A stretch of DNA of 64,000 bases from Hyalella azteca. Taxonomy: Eukaryota > Arthropoda > Malacostraca > Amphipoda > Hyalellidae. The DNA is taken from contig NW_025932495.1 of assembly GCF_000764305.2 (NCBI RefSeq), forward strand, positions 1 to 64,000, read 5' to 3'. Position numbers and translations under genes: made by a program. Positions 1 through 12,690 of this stretch are shown in pieces; positions within the stretch are counted from its first letter, which is position 1; each line of letters opens with the position of its first letter. The notes beneath the pieces were generated by a model. The model did no database searches. It had not been told where the DNA came from and saw only the letters and a program-made list of their open reading frames with translations.

Positions 1-763
1 ACAGGGTGATCCAAAAAAAGTTGCTATAAGTAAAGGCTTATAACTCGAAAAGTATTAAATTTAGAAAGATGAAATAAAAACCACGTGAAAGAGTATAACT
101 TTAAGTTTTATTCAGATTACAATAAATGTTCAAAATGACCTGCTCGCTGTTGAATACACTGCTCAATACGTTTTTCAAAATTTGGGGTTACTGCAGACAA
201 GGTATCCTGGTCAATAAGTGCGAGAGCTTCACGAATTGCTATCTTCAGATTATCAATGCTGCGTGGTCTTGTACTGAATACTTTTTCATTCACGTAACTC
301 CATAGGATGAAATCCAAAGGCGATTCATTAATTATTTCTTCAATCATTGCAATGATTTCTACTGATCTACCAGTTCTTCGCCGTCCAGAACGAGCTTTGT
401 TTTGATTCAGGATCGTTCCTTTATCTTTCCACTGACGTATCTACTTCTTGATTGTTTTGAGACTAACTTCTTGTCTGTATTTGGTGAAATAACCTCTCTT
501 TATTTTGGTTGATGAAGTTTTCAGGTAAAATTGTTCGACAATGAAAACTCGTTGCTCAGAATTTAGCTGCATTATAGGGGAATCTTGATCTTAAAAAATA
601 ACGAGTTTTAACTATGAAATATATGAAGAACTTTAGAAACATGGATACCAAATAAAACTTGAAGTTATACTCTTTCATGTGGTTTTTATTTCATCTTTCT
701 ACGTTTAATACTTTTCGAGTTATAAGCCTTTACTTTTAGCAACTTTTTTTGGAGGTCACTCTG
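1..763. mobile_element. internally deleted mariner-like element with ~95-bp terminal inverted repeats
   Basis: The left end (2-105) and the right end (about 662-763) are inverted copies of each other: both contain an AAAAAAAGTTGCT stretch, then TAAAGGCTTATAACTCG, then a CATGTGGTTTTTATTTCATC-like stretch in opposite orientation. The outer tips read CAGGGTGATCC and, on the other strand, CAGAGTGACCTCC. Between them lies a minus-strand transposase remnant with its middle missing. This is the usual form of a non-autonomous derivative of a Tc1/mariner-type element. A flanking TA duplication cannot be confirmed because the left end is at the window edge and no TA is seen on the right. Confidence 0.8.
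117..572 (-). pseudogene. mariner-like transposase remnant (N-terminal DNA-binding part and C-terminal tail)
   Basis: On the minus strand an ATG at 572 opens with MQLNSEQRVFIVEQFY, the typical start of the helix-turn-helix DNA-binding region of arthropod mariner-like transposases. The frame reaches a stop after the TIKK motif. After a change of frame the C-terminal part follows (347-117), with a PLDFILWSYVNEKV segment, RSIDNLKIAIREA and the tail GHFEHLL, all characteristic of the end of these transposases. The central catalytic D,D(D) region is missing, so the protein cannot be active. The remnant lies wholly inside the inverted repeats of the element. Confidence 0.75.
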
Positions 764-1685
764 CATCATGTGTTAGCGGACGTTGCCAGGCCACACAATT
801 CCTGGCTTCTTTGCTCGAGGTTGGAAGGTGTAATTCAAAGGATATGTTTGGATGGTGTGGCTTTCAGCCAATTACGTGACTGGCCAGAATTCTTGGAAGC
901 TACGTTATTGGAGGAAGGGATCATGGCAGTCGACGCGTTGCTGGGCAGTGTTTGTCTTCGACACGTAACCTCCTTCCATACACTCCTATCAAACCATACA
1001 CTATTTATTCAAAAATGAACAATTTAAAAGATCTGCATTAATTAAGGAAAACAATTAACGGATGCTTTTTGACACAATATTTGCTAAACCTAAGAACACA
1101 TTGCAGCCTGATCAACTCCCAGATAAGTGATCAGGCGCCTCCCAATTCAGGACGACTTCCTCAAAGTGGTCATTCTCAATAGGACGACTCCCTCTAATAC
1201 GGACTAGACACTCGGATCTGGTCCGCTCTCACGGGAAGTATACAATTGCATGTCTGCATCCCTTCGTTTTGGAGACAATAATATTTAATTAAAGAATGGC
1301 TAACATTATCACCAATGGCACTTTATCCATGCTCTATCACCGACTATTCGAATAAAGACTATTCCATGGATATATGTAAATACATAACTTAACTACCAAT
1401 ATAGGCAGAGTTTGCCAACCAAACCAAAGTCAAGCTTCGCCTGCTTGAGAATACCGATAAGTGTGCTGCTCACTGGCTCAGTGAAGTACTGCTTGTACTG
1501 CCACAATTTGACTGAGTCATGTCGTGGTCTGTCCCTATACTTTTTACAGCTTGCATCCTGTGGCTTTTTTTCTCAACCTTACACAGCACTGAGAGGTAAG
1601 ACGGATTATTCACTTGAAAGACATATTCCATGTAGTATTTCATTTAATATGGGCATGTAATGACGTCTGAAGAGAGATTAAAGTA
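764..1685. other. no recognised gene; open frame 749-1018 of unknown nature
   Basis: An 89-codon plus-strand open frame begins at the transposon edge (749-1018). I do not recognise the product. About 80 bp of it (889-972) resembles 24,014-24,101 in nucleotide sequence and weakly in translation (EEGIMAV against KAGIMMV), so it may be a decayed repeat rather than a gene. The rest shows nothing I can name. Confidence 0.3.
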
Positions 1686-1790
1686 ACGAACTTATAGACA
1701 GACATATATGGTAGAAATGAGGTTTAGAGCTGGAATACGAACTTATAGACTGACATATTTGGTAGAAATGAGGTTTAGAGCTGGAATACA
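1686..1790. repeat. 53-bp tandem direct repeat, two copies
   Basis: Two adjacent copies of a unit running from GAACTTATAGAC through GGTAGAAATGAGGTTTAGAG to CTGGAATAC differ at only a few positions. This is a recent local duplication with no coding sense. Confidence 0.85.
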
Positions 1791-4700
1791 CCTTCTGCTG
1801 AGTCAGTCACTTCTCTGGAATTTTCTTCTTTCAGAAAATTTCGGTGCTTCCTAAAATCGTCTGAATTTTGAAATATAGCCTCTATGAATTAATCATTATT
1901 CTTTTCGCTCTGCTTCGCGCATTTTGCTTCGATCACAATTTGGTTGAGCCGATAAAAGCATAAATTTCCTTCTTAATTGACGAGTAGCGCTGCGCCTCCG
2001 AACAATAACCATGCACGTCCGAGCCAATCAAACTCACAACAAAGCGCCCAGATGTTTAACGATCATGTAAAATTCAATTGGAACAATTAACGAGTTCGCT
2101 CTATAGCAGGTCAGCTGCACACAACGTCCAGTTCGTTTAAGCTTGTTTATGGTCCACAAACAACAGTACTTTTTAATTGATTCCTTTGATTTAGAGTTTG
2201 ACTTTGATTTAGATTCTGCTTTCATCTTAGGTATCACAGAGCAACTTCGCATTAAATACGGTCTAATTACCATTAGTTGTGTACACAATTTTGTATTTGC
2301 CACGTTATTATTATTTTTATTGATGGCAAACCCCTTAACGTAAAGCATAAACCTCTTGCCGTAAAGCATAAACCTCTTGCCGTAAAGTTTGCTACCGTCT
2401 TGTCTTATCCAAAATATTGCGTATAATTTGTCACACATGCATGTTTTTTTTCAGTTTACAACTGTTCTTCCGGCGTACACTAAGGAATGACAATATGGTC
2501 ATGGCATAACGGATATTCTGATTTTTTGCACTGGTTGATTTATTTTTGTCATCATTGTTAACCGAATAAAGTTGATAGATAGACAAGGAATCATGGAATG
2601 GTACAGAAGAGAGCTGTTGTCCGTGTTATTGGATCTCTTGGCACGGCAGAATCAGCGCGACCTTACAGAACAAAGAGATGGCATAGGTTTGTTGGCAACA
2701 GACTAACAGTCCACGTTTTTTTTTTGCATCTGTGAGTTGATAAAATAGATTGCTCTCAGTGTTGGAAGAATGTAGGTTTATGGTGTTGGGAAAATAGTTA
2801 CGGCTTGCGGATTAAGCTCGTGAACCGATCTGGATGTGCGATTATTGACACGAAGGCATGCGACGTAAATTAGTCTTGTATAATTTTTATTTTCAATTCA
2901 AAGGAAAGATTGATTGACAAATTTTATATCCATGTGTAATTCCTTCACTTTTTAGCGCATTTTCTCATTTATGGATAAATGCACTATTGTGCTCGCCATG
3001 TCCGTCTGTCTGTCCGTCTGTGACTTCATGTTTTCGTCGACGAGAAAATGCGTTCTCTGTCACTCACTGCAGTGAGTACTGAGATATATTTTTTAATATA
3101 TAGCGCGTTGTGCTGTTGGCGTTGGTTTGTATGACGGATATAACTTATATATTAGAGTAGCTGAGCACCGTGGTAAGAATTACCGACTTCACAATCCACT
3201 GCTCATCTATTCACAATTACATAGGACAATGCGATGTCTCATTGAACAACAATGGCTTTCTATTATCAGCTTTAATTGCTGCTCTCGTTTTTCGAACTCT
3301 ATAATTACTGAACATAAGTGGAAAGAAACAGTTTCATATTATTGTACCTTCAGCCCACATTGACCTCAAGTTGTAAATGCATGGAATCGTATACAATTTC
3401 AATTCCCTCTCAAAAATTTTATTTATTTATCTGACAAATCACAATACCTGAGCATTTTTTCCAATTTAATTTGTCAATTTGTTTTATTACTGAGTCTGTT
3501 TTTTAAAAGAGGTGCTAACTCTTTGATTTCAAAAAGTTTTCGTTCATATTTCCATGGTATTTGCCTTATTTCGTTATTTTATTTTGAGCTTCAATTCAAT
3601 TTCGTTATTTTATCGATGAGTTTCATTTCAACAATCGGACACGCGTTTGCAACACCAAGTAAACTTAATCACAGAGAATCTAGCAAAATAACTTTGACTT
3701 TAGACAAGTCTACAACCGTCAATCAAAAATACAACTATCCCGGCGAGAACAACTACATAACAATAAATCCTGCAATCAGTTGCATCTTTATTCAGTGAAT
3801 ATATATCAATATTGTCTCAGCGATATCAACCACATTACTTATCCATATTATTCATTTAGATTATATATGATTTTGTATTGATTTTCTTACACGGTGCAAA
3901 TAAGTTAATTTAATGAAACATATAATTGTTACCGATATTTGAAGTTTTAAAAATAAAATCAAAGCAATACCAAAATCCATGTTGAACAATAATTTATTTG
4001 TCGTGTTAATAATTTCACACAAATTTCCGTGGTTGTTGTAGTTTAGTTATTCATTAGGGCTTTCTTTACCTGAAGCAGCACAGATTTTTTCAAAATATAG
4101 ACCAGTAGGCGCTTTTCTTCAGGTCTATTACAGGTGCACGTCTGAGGATAGTCTAACGATAGTCTGAGGACAATCTCAAGAAAGTCTGAGGATATCCTAA
4201 GGATAGTCAGAGAATAGTCAGAGGATGGTCAGAAGGTTTTGCTCTTTAATTGTTTGCTTGTCTCAGCAGATCTTGAGCTTCGTGGTGACCTACATCGTCA
4301 TCCTGCTGCAGTTTCGACAGTCTGAATTCAGCCCAAGCTGAGAAATTGTAAAGTTGTAGTATGTGTTTCACACATGCTGGCTATTAACGTTTTTTTTAAT
4401 TTGCTTGAAAATTGCTGTTTTTTTATATCAATGATTCTCCCTTATATCAATGAATTATATCAATGAATCTCTAAGAAGTTTCCTACTCGGTAGAAAACAT
4501 CTTATGATTGCCACTAAAATATCGATGCCTATAACGTAATATATGAAGCTAGTTCTCTAAATGACGTATAGTTTGTTCCCTTCTCAGCAAACTTCTTTCT
4601 CTATTTACGAGTTTGGTTGTAACAAGTCTGCTTTGCTCTAGGAATTGCTGTTTCCAGTCTAGGATATATGGATAAAGAGGGAGTGATGATGGATAACTCA

Positions 4701-6118
4701 GACAGAGATTGGAGCGTTGGCTTCTGAGCAATGAAAACCTTGTGGTTTCAATATATACATGTATAATTTGCACATATTAATAAATAGTTTGCATAGTTAG
4801 CCAGAAGTTGTCTCTTGGTGTAAGATTTGTTGGAGACCAAAGAGTAACTCGTATTAACTGATTTCTGATTGCTATCGATCTCTTGTACTGAAATTTCATC
4901 TAACATCGAAATTAAAGAAGACCAAGAAAGAAGTAGAACTCAAGTTCGAAAATCTTTTATGAGCAATAATTTTGTCATTCTTATTTAGACTGATTATCAA
5001 TGGAAAATCCGTTAAGTTATATATCAGATAAGTCTAAATTCTGTCGCGTCACTGTAGAGACCCAAGAGAACGCGCCAATCAGTGAACACCTTTTAATATT
5101 GATCAATGCAGAAATGGATTGAAACTCACTCCCTTAATTAGGAGCCATTCTCCTAGCAATCTCTACGAAAGTGCTAAAATCACTAAAAAAATATTCCACA
5201 AAGGCCTGTATGATTGCGGAAGTTACCTCTCCAATCTACTAGACTGCTAAATAATTAGATCAAACTATGTATTAAACAATAATCTATCATATGTAGAAGC
5301 GACTTTCTAAAAATTCTTAACACAATACGCCCTTCTTTTCTTCCAGCTTCTTTGGATGTCACCACTCTATTTAACGACTTTCCAACTGAAAAAACTTGCT
5401 AAGCATGAAAACTTGCATGCATTCTAAAATAATTTTACCCGATGGTCTGTGGGATCGCACTCAGACGTTACTGAGGTGCGTATTCTTAACAGGGTTAATT
5501 GAATGAATACTACAAATAAATTAGGTTTATTTAAACATTTTTTAAGAATTATAACTCAATGTAAAGGATAACAAGGTGCGTAGTAACAAGGATATACCAG
5601 GGTGCGTTTTGTTAACAAGGCCTTGCTGGGGCGCTTATTCTTAACAAGATCAGGCCTTTGTACCTCTGCATTTTGACCTTCCAGACTCTTAACATATATT
5701 GTCGACAATTAATGACGTAGCCACAGGCAGTCCACTCGTTTGAAAGGGCTGTCAAGGGTAAAAATTAGTCGAGTTATGCCTATAGAGTTAAATAATATTG
5801 CGGTAGAATTTAAATTGAGAGAAAGAAAGGCCGACTTTGATCTCAATGAAATTGAGGAGAGCCTTGAGTGCAGTCAAAGTAAGGTAGAAAAAATTGTGTT
5901 AACCGGAATTAAGGCAGATCTTCACGTTCAGTGAAGTTGAAGCTGACCATAAGAAATAAAAAATTAAGGCAACCATTCAGTTTACTTATATGAGGAGAGA
6001 CGTAAATTTTTTTAGATTACGAGAACGTCAGTAAAAAAATACCTGGAAATGCGCATGTCTGAAAAATTCAAAAATTGTGTACGAACTATTGGAATTTACA
6101 AGACTTCTATCTTGTCAT
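1791..6118. other. AT-rich non-coding stretch with short degenerate repeats
   Basis: No open frame here resembles a known family. Visible structure: an inverted repeat (GCGCATTTTCTCAT near 2,956 against its complement near 3,038-3,051) around a TCCGTCTGTCTG stretch; a degenerate 15-bp GATAGTCTGAG-like repeat at about 4,140-4,230; and scattered copies of an AACAAGGTGCGT-like motif at about 5,460-5,650. I see nothing else of note. Confidence 0.5.
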
Positions 6119-6124
6119 CTCATC

Positions 6125-6525
6125 GGTGCGCTGTCAGCTTATATATAGCGCTGCGTTGTCAGCTTAGTGCTGCGTTGTCAGCTTAGCGCTGCCTTGTCAG
6201 CTTAGTGCTGCGTTGTCATCTTAGCGCTGCGTTGTCAGCTTAGCGCTGCGTTGTCAGCTTAGCGCTGCGTTGTCAGCTTAGCGCTGCGTTGTCAGCTTAG
6301 CGCTGCGTTGTCAGCCCAGCGCTGCGTTGTCAGCTTNTCTTAGCGTTGCGTTGTCATCTTAGCGCTGCGTTGTCAGCTTAGCGCTGCCTTGTCAGCTTAG
6401 CGCTGCCTTGTCAGCTTAGCGCTGCGTTGTCATCTTAGCGCTGCGTTGTCATCTTAGCGCTGCGTTGTCAGCTTAGCGCTGCCTTGTCAGCTTAGTGCTG
6501 CGTTGTCAGCTTAGCACTGATAGTG
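6125..6525. repeat. 19-bp minisatellite, ~20 copies
   Basis: The unit is GCGCTGCGTTGTCAGCTTA, repeated head to tail with single-base variants (GTGCTGC, GCCTTGTC, CATCTTA). An N at 6,337 interrupts the array, showing that its true length is uncertain in the assembly. Confidence 0.95.
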
Positions 6526-6530
6526 ACAAG

Positions 6531-7600
6531 CAACATGACATGATTTCATCAAGATGATTACGGTAGATCGCTCTGCTGTCAGATAGCATGTAAATGAGCT
6601 GGTAGAATATTTTTGTTGTAAAAAATCAAAATAACTATTAAAATTAAAGTAATATTAATAACATGTACTAACATATTACTAGTAAATGTGTGAATAAACA
6701 TCGTAGTTAGTCCCATCTATTTTATTTATTCCAGAAAACTGGGATCATTTTCTTCAAACACATAAAGTGCTAGTAAAAGTTTAGTCGTCTTAGATCAATG
6801 GCGTATCCAAAAATTAATTAAAAAACAGTGTCCATTGAACAGTATAGTGATACCGGTGTAATACTTCTGTTGTAACGACCCGAGTCTAAAAAAAGATCTT
6901 GAATATAAAGTATAAATATTTTGACTGAAATTTACGGACAGTAAACGAATATCAAAGCAGCTCATTCATGGAACGTTATAGTCTGGACTGTTTCTCCGTC
7001 GTTATAAACTAAAGACTATAATATGATGAAGACTACTTATATTTTGGGGGTGGGGTTTTTTAAGCTCATAGATAATTAATTATTAATTAATTATCAATGG
7101 ATTTTACAATATTATTCATATTGTATTATTACAATATTAGTTAAGGATTTTACCTAAAATAAGCTCAAATGGAAAGCTTGGCAAATAAACAAGTTCTCTA
7201 TTATAATCAGAACTGAATAATGGATGCCGCATCCGATCAACCACTATCCAAATTTGTGCTGACAGAATATTTACAATCCTAATAACAAAATGTCGAAACT
7301 TCTCAATCTTGATTCGAAAGAATACAGAGGGCACAAAAAATTGATCACTTAAGAAGCAAATCACTCATATAAAGTTTGTTGACCGTGAAATGACAAACTA
7401 ACAATAAAGAATTATCAAATAATTTAATTATTTACTTTAAATTACTGCATTATAACGCGTACAACGTGCCAGATTAGTGATTAAAACGATCAAAATCACA
7501 ATTTATTTATCAAATAAAATACATATGAAGCAATATATGAGAGAGGTAACTCCTACATACAAATTTATCAATGAGCACTGGCGAGTGTAGTCCCATGGAT
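6531..7600. other. AT-rich stretch, nothing recognised
   Basis: It contains a short AT palindrome near 7,070-7,100 (TAATTAATTATTAATTAATTA). Its open frames are short and unlike known proteins. Confidence 0.4.
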
Positions 7601-7607
7601 GGATACT

Positions 7608-7763
7608 CGAGGACAGGGCCTATACTTTTGAAAGAAGTTAAGAAGTCGTAAGTTCATCAGCCAATCATTGACGGCCTTCCAAGCAAAATCCACCAATCAT
7701 AGACAAGAAAATAGAGCGTAAGTACCTACGTTCATTTAGCGACTTTTGAAATTATGGCCCCAG
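7608..7763. mobile_element. MITE-like element, GGGGCC-ended, copy 1
   Basis: About 150 bp, closely matching 11,935-12,091, including CAATCATTGACGGCCTTCC and CACCAATCATAGACAAGAAA. The ends are inverted: the left starts AGGGCCTATACTTTTGAAAG and the right reads CTTTTGAAATTATGGCCCC. No coding content. Confidence 0.8.
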
Positions 7764-8390
7764 GTAGCTGAAAATTGGAGGGAATTACGTAAAAAAAACT
7801 TGCGTCAAATCCTGTGGGAAATGTGATTGAGATAATTTCGTACTGGGTCCCGGAGTGCGAAATTCTAAATGCAAATCGTAGGGATAATTTTTCTATGTAT
7901 CAATATAGTAAAGTTCAGTTCGGAATCTATCTTCGAATGAGTAATTTGACTATCAAAAGCATCATTCTCAATAATAAATAAAAAAACCACGGAGGTGTGT
8001 ACCTATCTGACTATCTCTTAACAGGGCAGTCATAAACTGTACGTCAGCAACTTTGGCCAACTTAAATGTTGGTTATGTTAACGATTGAGAGCCGAGGCTA
8101 TTACGATCGTATTTTTCGAGAACAATGTAGGCTGAATTACTTCTTGTAATGAATAATATTCGATACGAAAGATTATTTTGAGGAAAATGAATGTATGATC
8201 GAAGAGAGGAATGACCATGGGTAAATTTTCTTAGTTCATTGACACGTAAACTCTTCGACTGCATAATCATGGACACACGTTTCGCACACACTGCTCGATC
8301 ATGCACGTGAACTGCATGTACTGTTTGGGTACGTAAGGTATATATTACACTACACAACATACTTATAAGCACCACCCTTCAATTACAAAC
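7764..8390. other. no recognised gene
   Basis: A 100-codon minus-strand open frame (8,375-8,073) resembles no family I know. Nothing else is visible. Confidence 0.3.
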
Positions 8391-8394
8391 ACCA

Positions 8395-8685
8395 CTCCAT
8401 ATATACGAACACATGCAACACCACATTTACAATCACCTCTCCGCATTTGCAAGCATCACGCAGCATTTACAAACACCACTTCGCATCTACAAATATCTAC
8501 TCCACATTTACAAACACCATTCACTATATAAAAGCATCACTATACATTTACAAACATCACTAACTATTTATCAGCATCACCTTCACTAACAAACACCACT
8601 CTACATTTACAAACGTTACTCCACATTTACAAACACCACTCTACATTTACACAACTCCACTCTACATTTACAAACACCATTCTCA
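8395..8685. repeat. degenerate CATTTACAAACACCACT repeat
   Basis: About fourteen degenerate copies of an ~18-20-bp unit of the type CATTTACAAACACCACTC with many substitutions: an older array directly beside a cleaner one. Confidence 0.85.
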
Positions 8686-8690
8686 ACCTG

Positions 8691-8846
8691 CAGCATACGG
8701 TCCAACTTGCAGCATACGGTCCAACCTGCAGCATACGGTCCAACTTGCAGCATACGGTCCAACCTGCAGCATACGGTCAAATTTGCAGCATACGGTCCAA
8801 CTTGCAGCATACGGTCCAACCTGCAGCATACATTTCAACCTGCGGC
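8691..8846. repeat. 19-bp minisatellite, ~8 copies
   Basis: The unit is CAGCATACGGTCCAACCTG, with the final part alternating CCTG/CTTG. Open frames exist on both strands only because of the repeat. Confidence 0.9.
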
Positions 8847-9137
8847 ATCTTGTAGTCTCTTCATGATGTGTTCACCACGATTAGACGGTAAATTGCCATC
8901 GACTACTATTCACCTTGCGCCTCAAAGCCACCACCCCGCATGAGACGTACCCGGAATGTCTCACTCCTCAGTAACACTATACAGTATACGCTATACAGTA
9001 TGCACTATACAGTATACACGCAGCAGTAGGGACGATTTTGGAAGTGGCCATGTGGGTGGAACTAAAGCTTTCTGATTGCGCGTACAAGGGCCATGTTTGA
9101 ATATAGCCTTAATCTCCCAAGTGAGATTCGATGAAAT

Positions 9138-9365
9138 ATGGAAGGTTTCGTCCCATCGGAGAGTACCAAAAATTGGGGGTTTGTAACGGGCCGAATTAAA
9201 ATGATGAATCAAACTCTAAATATTGACTTTGGTCTTCCATTCGAAATTATCTTTCTATCGGAGATGAGGGATCAATACTTTGGGAGACAGAACTCGTATT
9301 TGGGCTGTGATAAGTTTGGTGAGATTGCTGAACTTTGGAGATCCAAACGAAGTCCATTTGTTTGA
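9138..9365 (+). pseudogene. discoidin (F5/8 type C)-like domain fragment
   Basis: The 75-codon open frame contains LNIDFGLPFEIIFLSEMRDQ followed by YFGRQNSYLG. This resembles the part of an F5/8 type C (galactose-binding) fold around the L.(V/I)DFG and R.(D)..F motifs. A second, also broken, example is at 44,990-45,285. No splice sites, start or flanking domains were found, so I take it as a decayed coding fragment. The family assignment rests on motif resemblance only. Confidence 0.35.
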
Positions 9366-9369
9366 GACG

Positions 9370-10545
9370 TGCCTGCAAATACATAGTGGTTGTTGTGCTG
9401 TGTAGAGAGAAAGTGCCTATCTTATGAGCGGTAAGCCATTCCTATAGGGAAGCTTCATAAAAAAAGAAAGAAAATACATTTTAGCGCGGAGAAAATGCGG
9501 CAAGGAAAGACGAGAGGTCCATTACAAATGCTTTTTAGTTCAATTCTGAAAACAATAAAAGTATTACCTTTATAATGGATCTTATAAGGGGCTTGAATTT
9601 CGAGTTCGTCGCGACACATGAGCGTCAGCTTCTCTGTCTGCAAGTCTCTACAAGAGTCTCTCTCTACAAGAGTCTCTCTGTCTGCAAGTCTCTACTGCAA
9701 GTCTCTCTGCAAAACAAGATTAAAAGAGAAACTGAATTAGCGCACTCGAGCATTCAGATGATAAATCAAAAGGTCCCACATTACTACGGTATAGAAGAAG
9801 TGCGGTGCACTACTTGCGCCAAATCATTAGAAAATATAACCAGTGACAACTGTACAGAAATCGTTTGTGAGAGCTTTACCCCTGAAATCGAGGGACTGGA
9901 TGAAGGCCACAGATAGGCTACGTTCATTCCCCCAGAAGTCACCATTCCAAAAATTTCCTATGCGTAAAGAAATGTGGTTTAATTAATATTAGGATCGTTC
10001 AATTTGTATGGTAGATTTGCAACGGTTGGGTCCATATCATTGCTCTGTTACTATAGCCTCTTGCGTGAGCATTTTTCGGATAGATCCTATAATGGATTGC
10101 GGGATTAGTTTTCTCGATACTCACAAAGAAAATTACAACACCTTACTTGTGATAAAAATTGGTTACGTTTGCATTCCGTATTATAACATATCTTACTTGT
10201 GGACAGATGTTCAAGTTGTAAGAGATATTTCAAATTCAATTATCATTTGGTTTCTTCTTTCTTGATCAATAATGACTAGTAACAAAAGTGCGCATATTAA
10301 ATTTCTTCGCTAAATAGGAATAAATTCTTTAAGGGAGTATTTATAATAGTTTTCTAAAAAATTTGTTTGCTTTCATGCAAAAATCAGTGATGAGCTAAGA
10401 TGTAGTAGCACTATTCATTAGACCTGTTGCCGATTCTTAACATCGCTGATCATTCACAGCTTGTTGCCAGGTCGAACACGCAAATCACTGCTTCAATTTT
10501 GCTTGGCCTTACCGCCGGCCTCCTTGCCAATTTGACCAGAACTGT
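9370..10545. other. no recognised gene; short CTCTCTGTCTGCAAGT repeats
   Basis: Positions 9,630-9,715 hold a few copies of a CTCTCTGTCTGCAAGTCTCT-like motif. The open frames at 9,575-9,916 and 10,008-10,265 do not resemble known families. Confidence 0.4.
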
Positions 10546-10551
10546 TGCAGG

Positions 10552-10628
10552 TAGCTTGGATCGAACCCAAAGGCCGCTGCTCCAATATTTGTACTCTGAA
10601 CAGTGAACTGTAACCACTTGGCCCCACC
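10552..10628 (-). repeat. tRNA-derived SINE-like head
   Basis: On the minus strand there is a polymerase III A-box-like GGGGCCAAGTGGTTACAG (complement of about 10,608-10,625) and a B-box GGGTTCGATCC (complement of 10,558-10,568) at tRNA-like spacing. The anticodon arm does not form a convincing clover leaf, so this is a tRNA-derived repeat rather than a tRNA gene. Confidence 0.5.
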
Positions 10629-11084
10629 ATCATGTTCCGTAACTCTTGCGGGAGTCAACTACCGTGCAAATGTTCAACGCGTTATAATGAGAACCAAAAT
10701 CACTTTTGAACTCGAACAAAATTACATTTTGAGCTCGTCTAGCTTTGTGTTAGTACATGCATGAGCACTATACGTCGTGGTTTGGGCTCCGATTTGAAAC
10801 TGCAAGAGCACTTGGTGAAGACTTAATCATTAAGACATATTCCTACTAAATTGAAAATAAATTTTGCAAAGTCCAGGTATCGCAAGTGGTCCTCTAAAGC
10901 GGCTACTCCTTCACTTTAACCCGGAAACATCAACAACAATTTGATGGTGGCAACCTCTACGGCTTCAATTTCACCAAGTATAAACTCTCACAGATCAAGG
11001 AGGCCAGCGCGATGCGTTAGGCGGTGATAGACTAATTTTCAGTAAAAGACTAATTTCCCGTTTCACAAATATTACAAAAAAAAT

Positions 11085-11295
11085 AAATGCAATTGCAGCT
11101 GGTGCATGAAGATGCAGCTTGAGGCAGGTAAATGCAGCTGGTGCATGCAGTTGCAGCTGGTACTTATAATGCAGCTGGTGCTTGTGAAAGCAGCTGTTGC
11201 ATGTAAATGCAGCTGTTGCATGTAAATACAGCTGGTGCATGTGAATGCATAGTTGGGCATACTAATTCTGCTGGTGCATGAAAATGCAGCTGACA
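11085..11295. repeat. ~18-20-bp minisatellite (GCAGCTGGTGCATGTAAAT type)
   Basis: About ten degenerate copies of a unit with core AATGCAGCTGGTGCATG. Open frames on the minus strand come from the repeat. Confidence 0.85.
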
Positions 11296-11300
11296 CATGT

Positions 11301-11930
11301 CGGCCTGTTCCTTTCATTATTGCGCAATCCTCGCCTCGCAGCACTAAAAAAAGTATTGCAGTTTTTCTGACACGTGCGAAGGTGGCTACACTGAATTGCA
11401 AGATTTTCTCCTTCAAACATTCCAAAATGACTTCAAACATAAAACTAATTAATTTCATGAATAAATTTGCGAATAAATTTATAAAAATAATGTCAGTATG
11501 AAAATTTCAGGACTAATTTAATACACACTCTTTGAAAATATCGGAGCGCAGGCTGGAATCTGCATGGGATATTCGCTTAATTACGCAGTCGGTGATGATT
11601 CGATTAAATGATAAAAGGAAGAAATATGGCTAGGGTGGGTTACTGATGGTGGTTTGGGTTTCCGGTTGATTTTAGGCACAGCTTTAGGATGCTAGGCATC
11701 ATATTCAGGGATGAATATAAAGTTCAGAAATCCATGATACTCGGCTGAATCAATGATCATTTCGGTGACAGGTAATTTTGAGGGCATTCATTCACCGCCT
11801 GAATTCTTTTATTCATTTACGTCTCATATTAATGCTGTTGGTGGCTACGAGAAAGCGTATGTTTGCCTTAATATAAGCCGTGTTTGAGTTATTATAAGGT
11901 GGGGTGGATATTTGCCTTGCGATAGACCCG
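11301..11930. other. nothing recognised
   Basis: Non-coding by inspection, with no repeat that I can name. Confidence 0.35.
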
Positions 11931-11934
11931 CGGG

Positions 11935-12091
11935 GCCCATACTTTCAGAAAAAGTTAAGAAATCGTAAGCTCATCGGCTAATCATTGACGGCCTTCCAAG
12001 CAAAATCCACCAATCATAGACAAGAAAATAAAGCGTAAGTATATTTACGTACGTGCACTTAATTAGCGAATTTTGAAAGTTTGGCCCCCGG
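11935..12091. mobile_element. MITE-like element, GGGGCC-ended, copy 2
   Basis: Matches the 7,608-7,763 copy through most of its length. The left end GGGGCCCATACTTTCAGAAA and the right end TTTTGAAAGTTTGGCCCCC are inverted copies. Confidence 0.8.
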
Positions 12092-12367
12092 TTAATTATA
12101 TGCTTACGCCACGATATGCCTGATGACAGCGCTTAATCCGACGTGTCTGCTAATCGATGTACGATTGTGGTGCTAAGTTTAGGACTAGGAACGTTTGAAG
12201 AAAAAACCAGATCAGCCGCAATACTTTTTTTCTTTTTTTCTTTTTCTCTCTTCTTCTTCTTGCCACACATTTCCTACGACATACAGCAATCCCCCAATTG
12301 TGGCCTTTTACTGTGCGTATCATTAGTGTTTAAAACAATCTTACATTAGTTTTACCTAGCCAAAAAA

Positions 12368-12385
12368 CCCTAACCTAACCTAACC
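12368..12385. repeat. interstitial telomere-like CCTAA repeat
   Basis: The sequence CCCTAACCTAACCTAACC is three tandem copies of CCTAA, the complement of the arthropod telomere unit TTAGG. It is too short to be a functional telomere. Confidence 0.6.
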
Positions 12386-12486
12386 GAACTGAACTGCCGA
12401 ACAAGACATTGTAGTGAGATAAAACCACTGACAAGGAATGACAAAAATTTAAGCACCAATTCTATGTGTCTAATCTGGATAATAAT

Positions 12487-12690
12487 AATGGTCTTATCGT
12501 TTCTATAATGGATATGGTGTATTTTTCCAGAGAGAGTTGCCTAGATGTGTTCAAAATAGACTATATTCCAAATTATTTTCAATGAGAAAAATCCTTGATT
12601 TAGTTTTACCCAGTAATAATTTGAGTTTGCAAATGACAGGTGCAACGATCAATTATTAACTGAGATTTTTTCCTTGTCTTGAAATGTTGT
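12487..12690. repeat. dispersed ~195-bp repeat, copy 1
   Basis: Nearly identical to 34,248-34,442, including ATGGATATGGTGTATTTTTC and ACAGGTGCAACGATCAAT, with roughly one difference per 20 bases. No coding sense. Confidence 0.9.

Noticed and set aside
10552..10628. Functional tRNA gene
   Set aside because: A and B boxes are good but acceptor and anticodon stems do not pair; SINE head is more likely. The same applies to 16,055-16,133 and 25,955-26,030.
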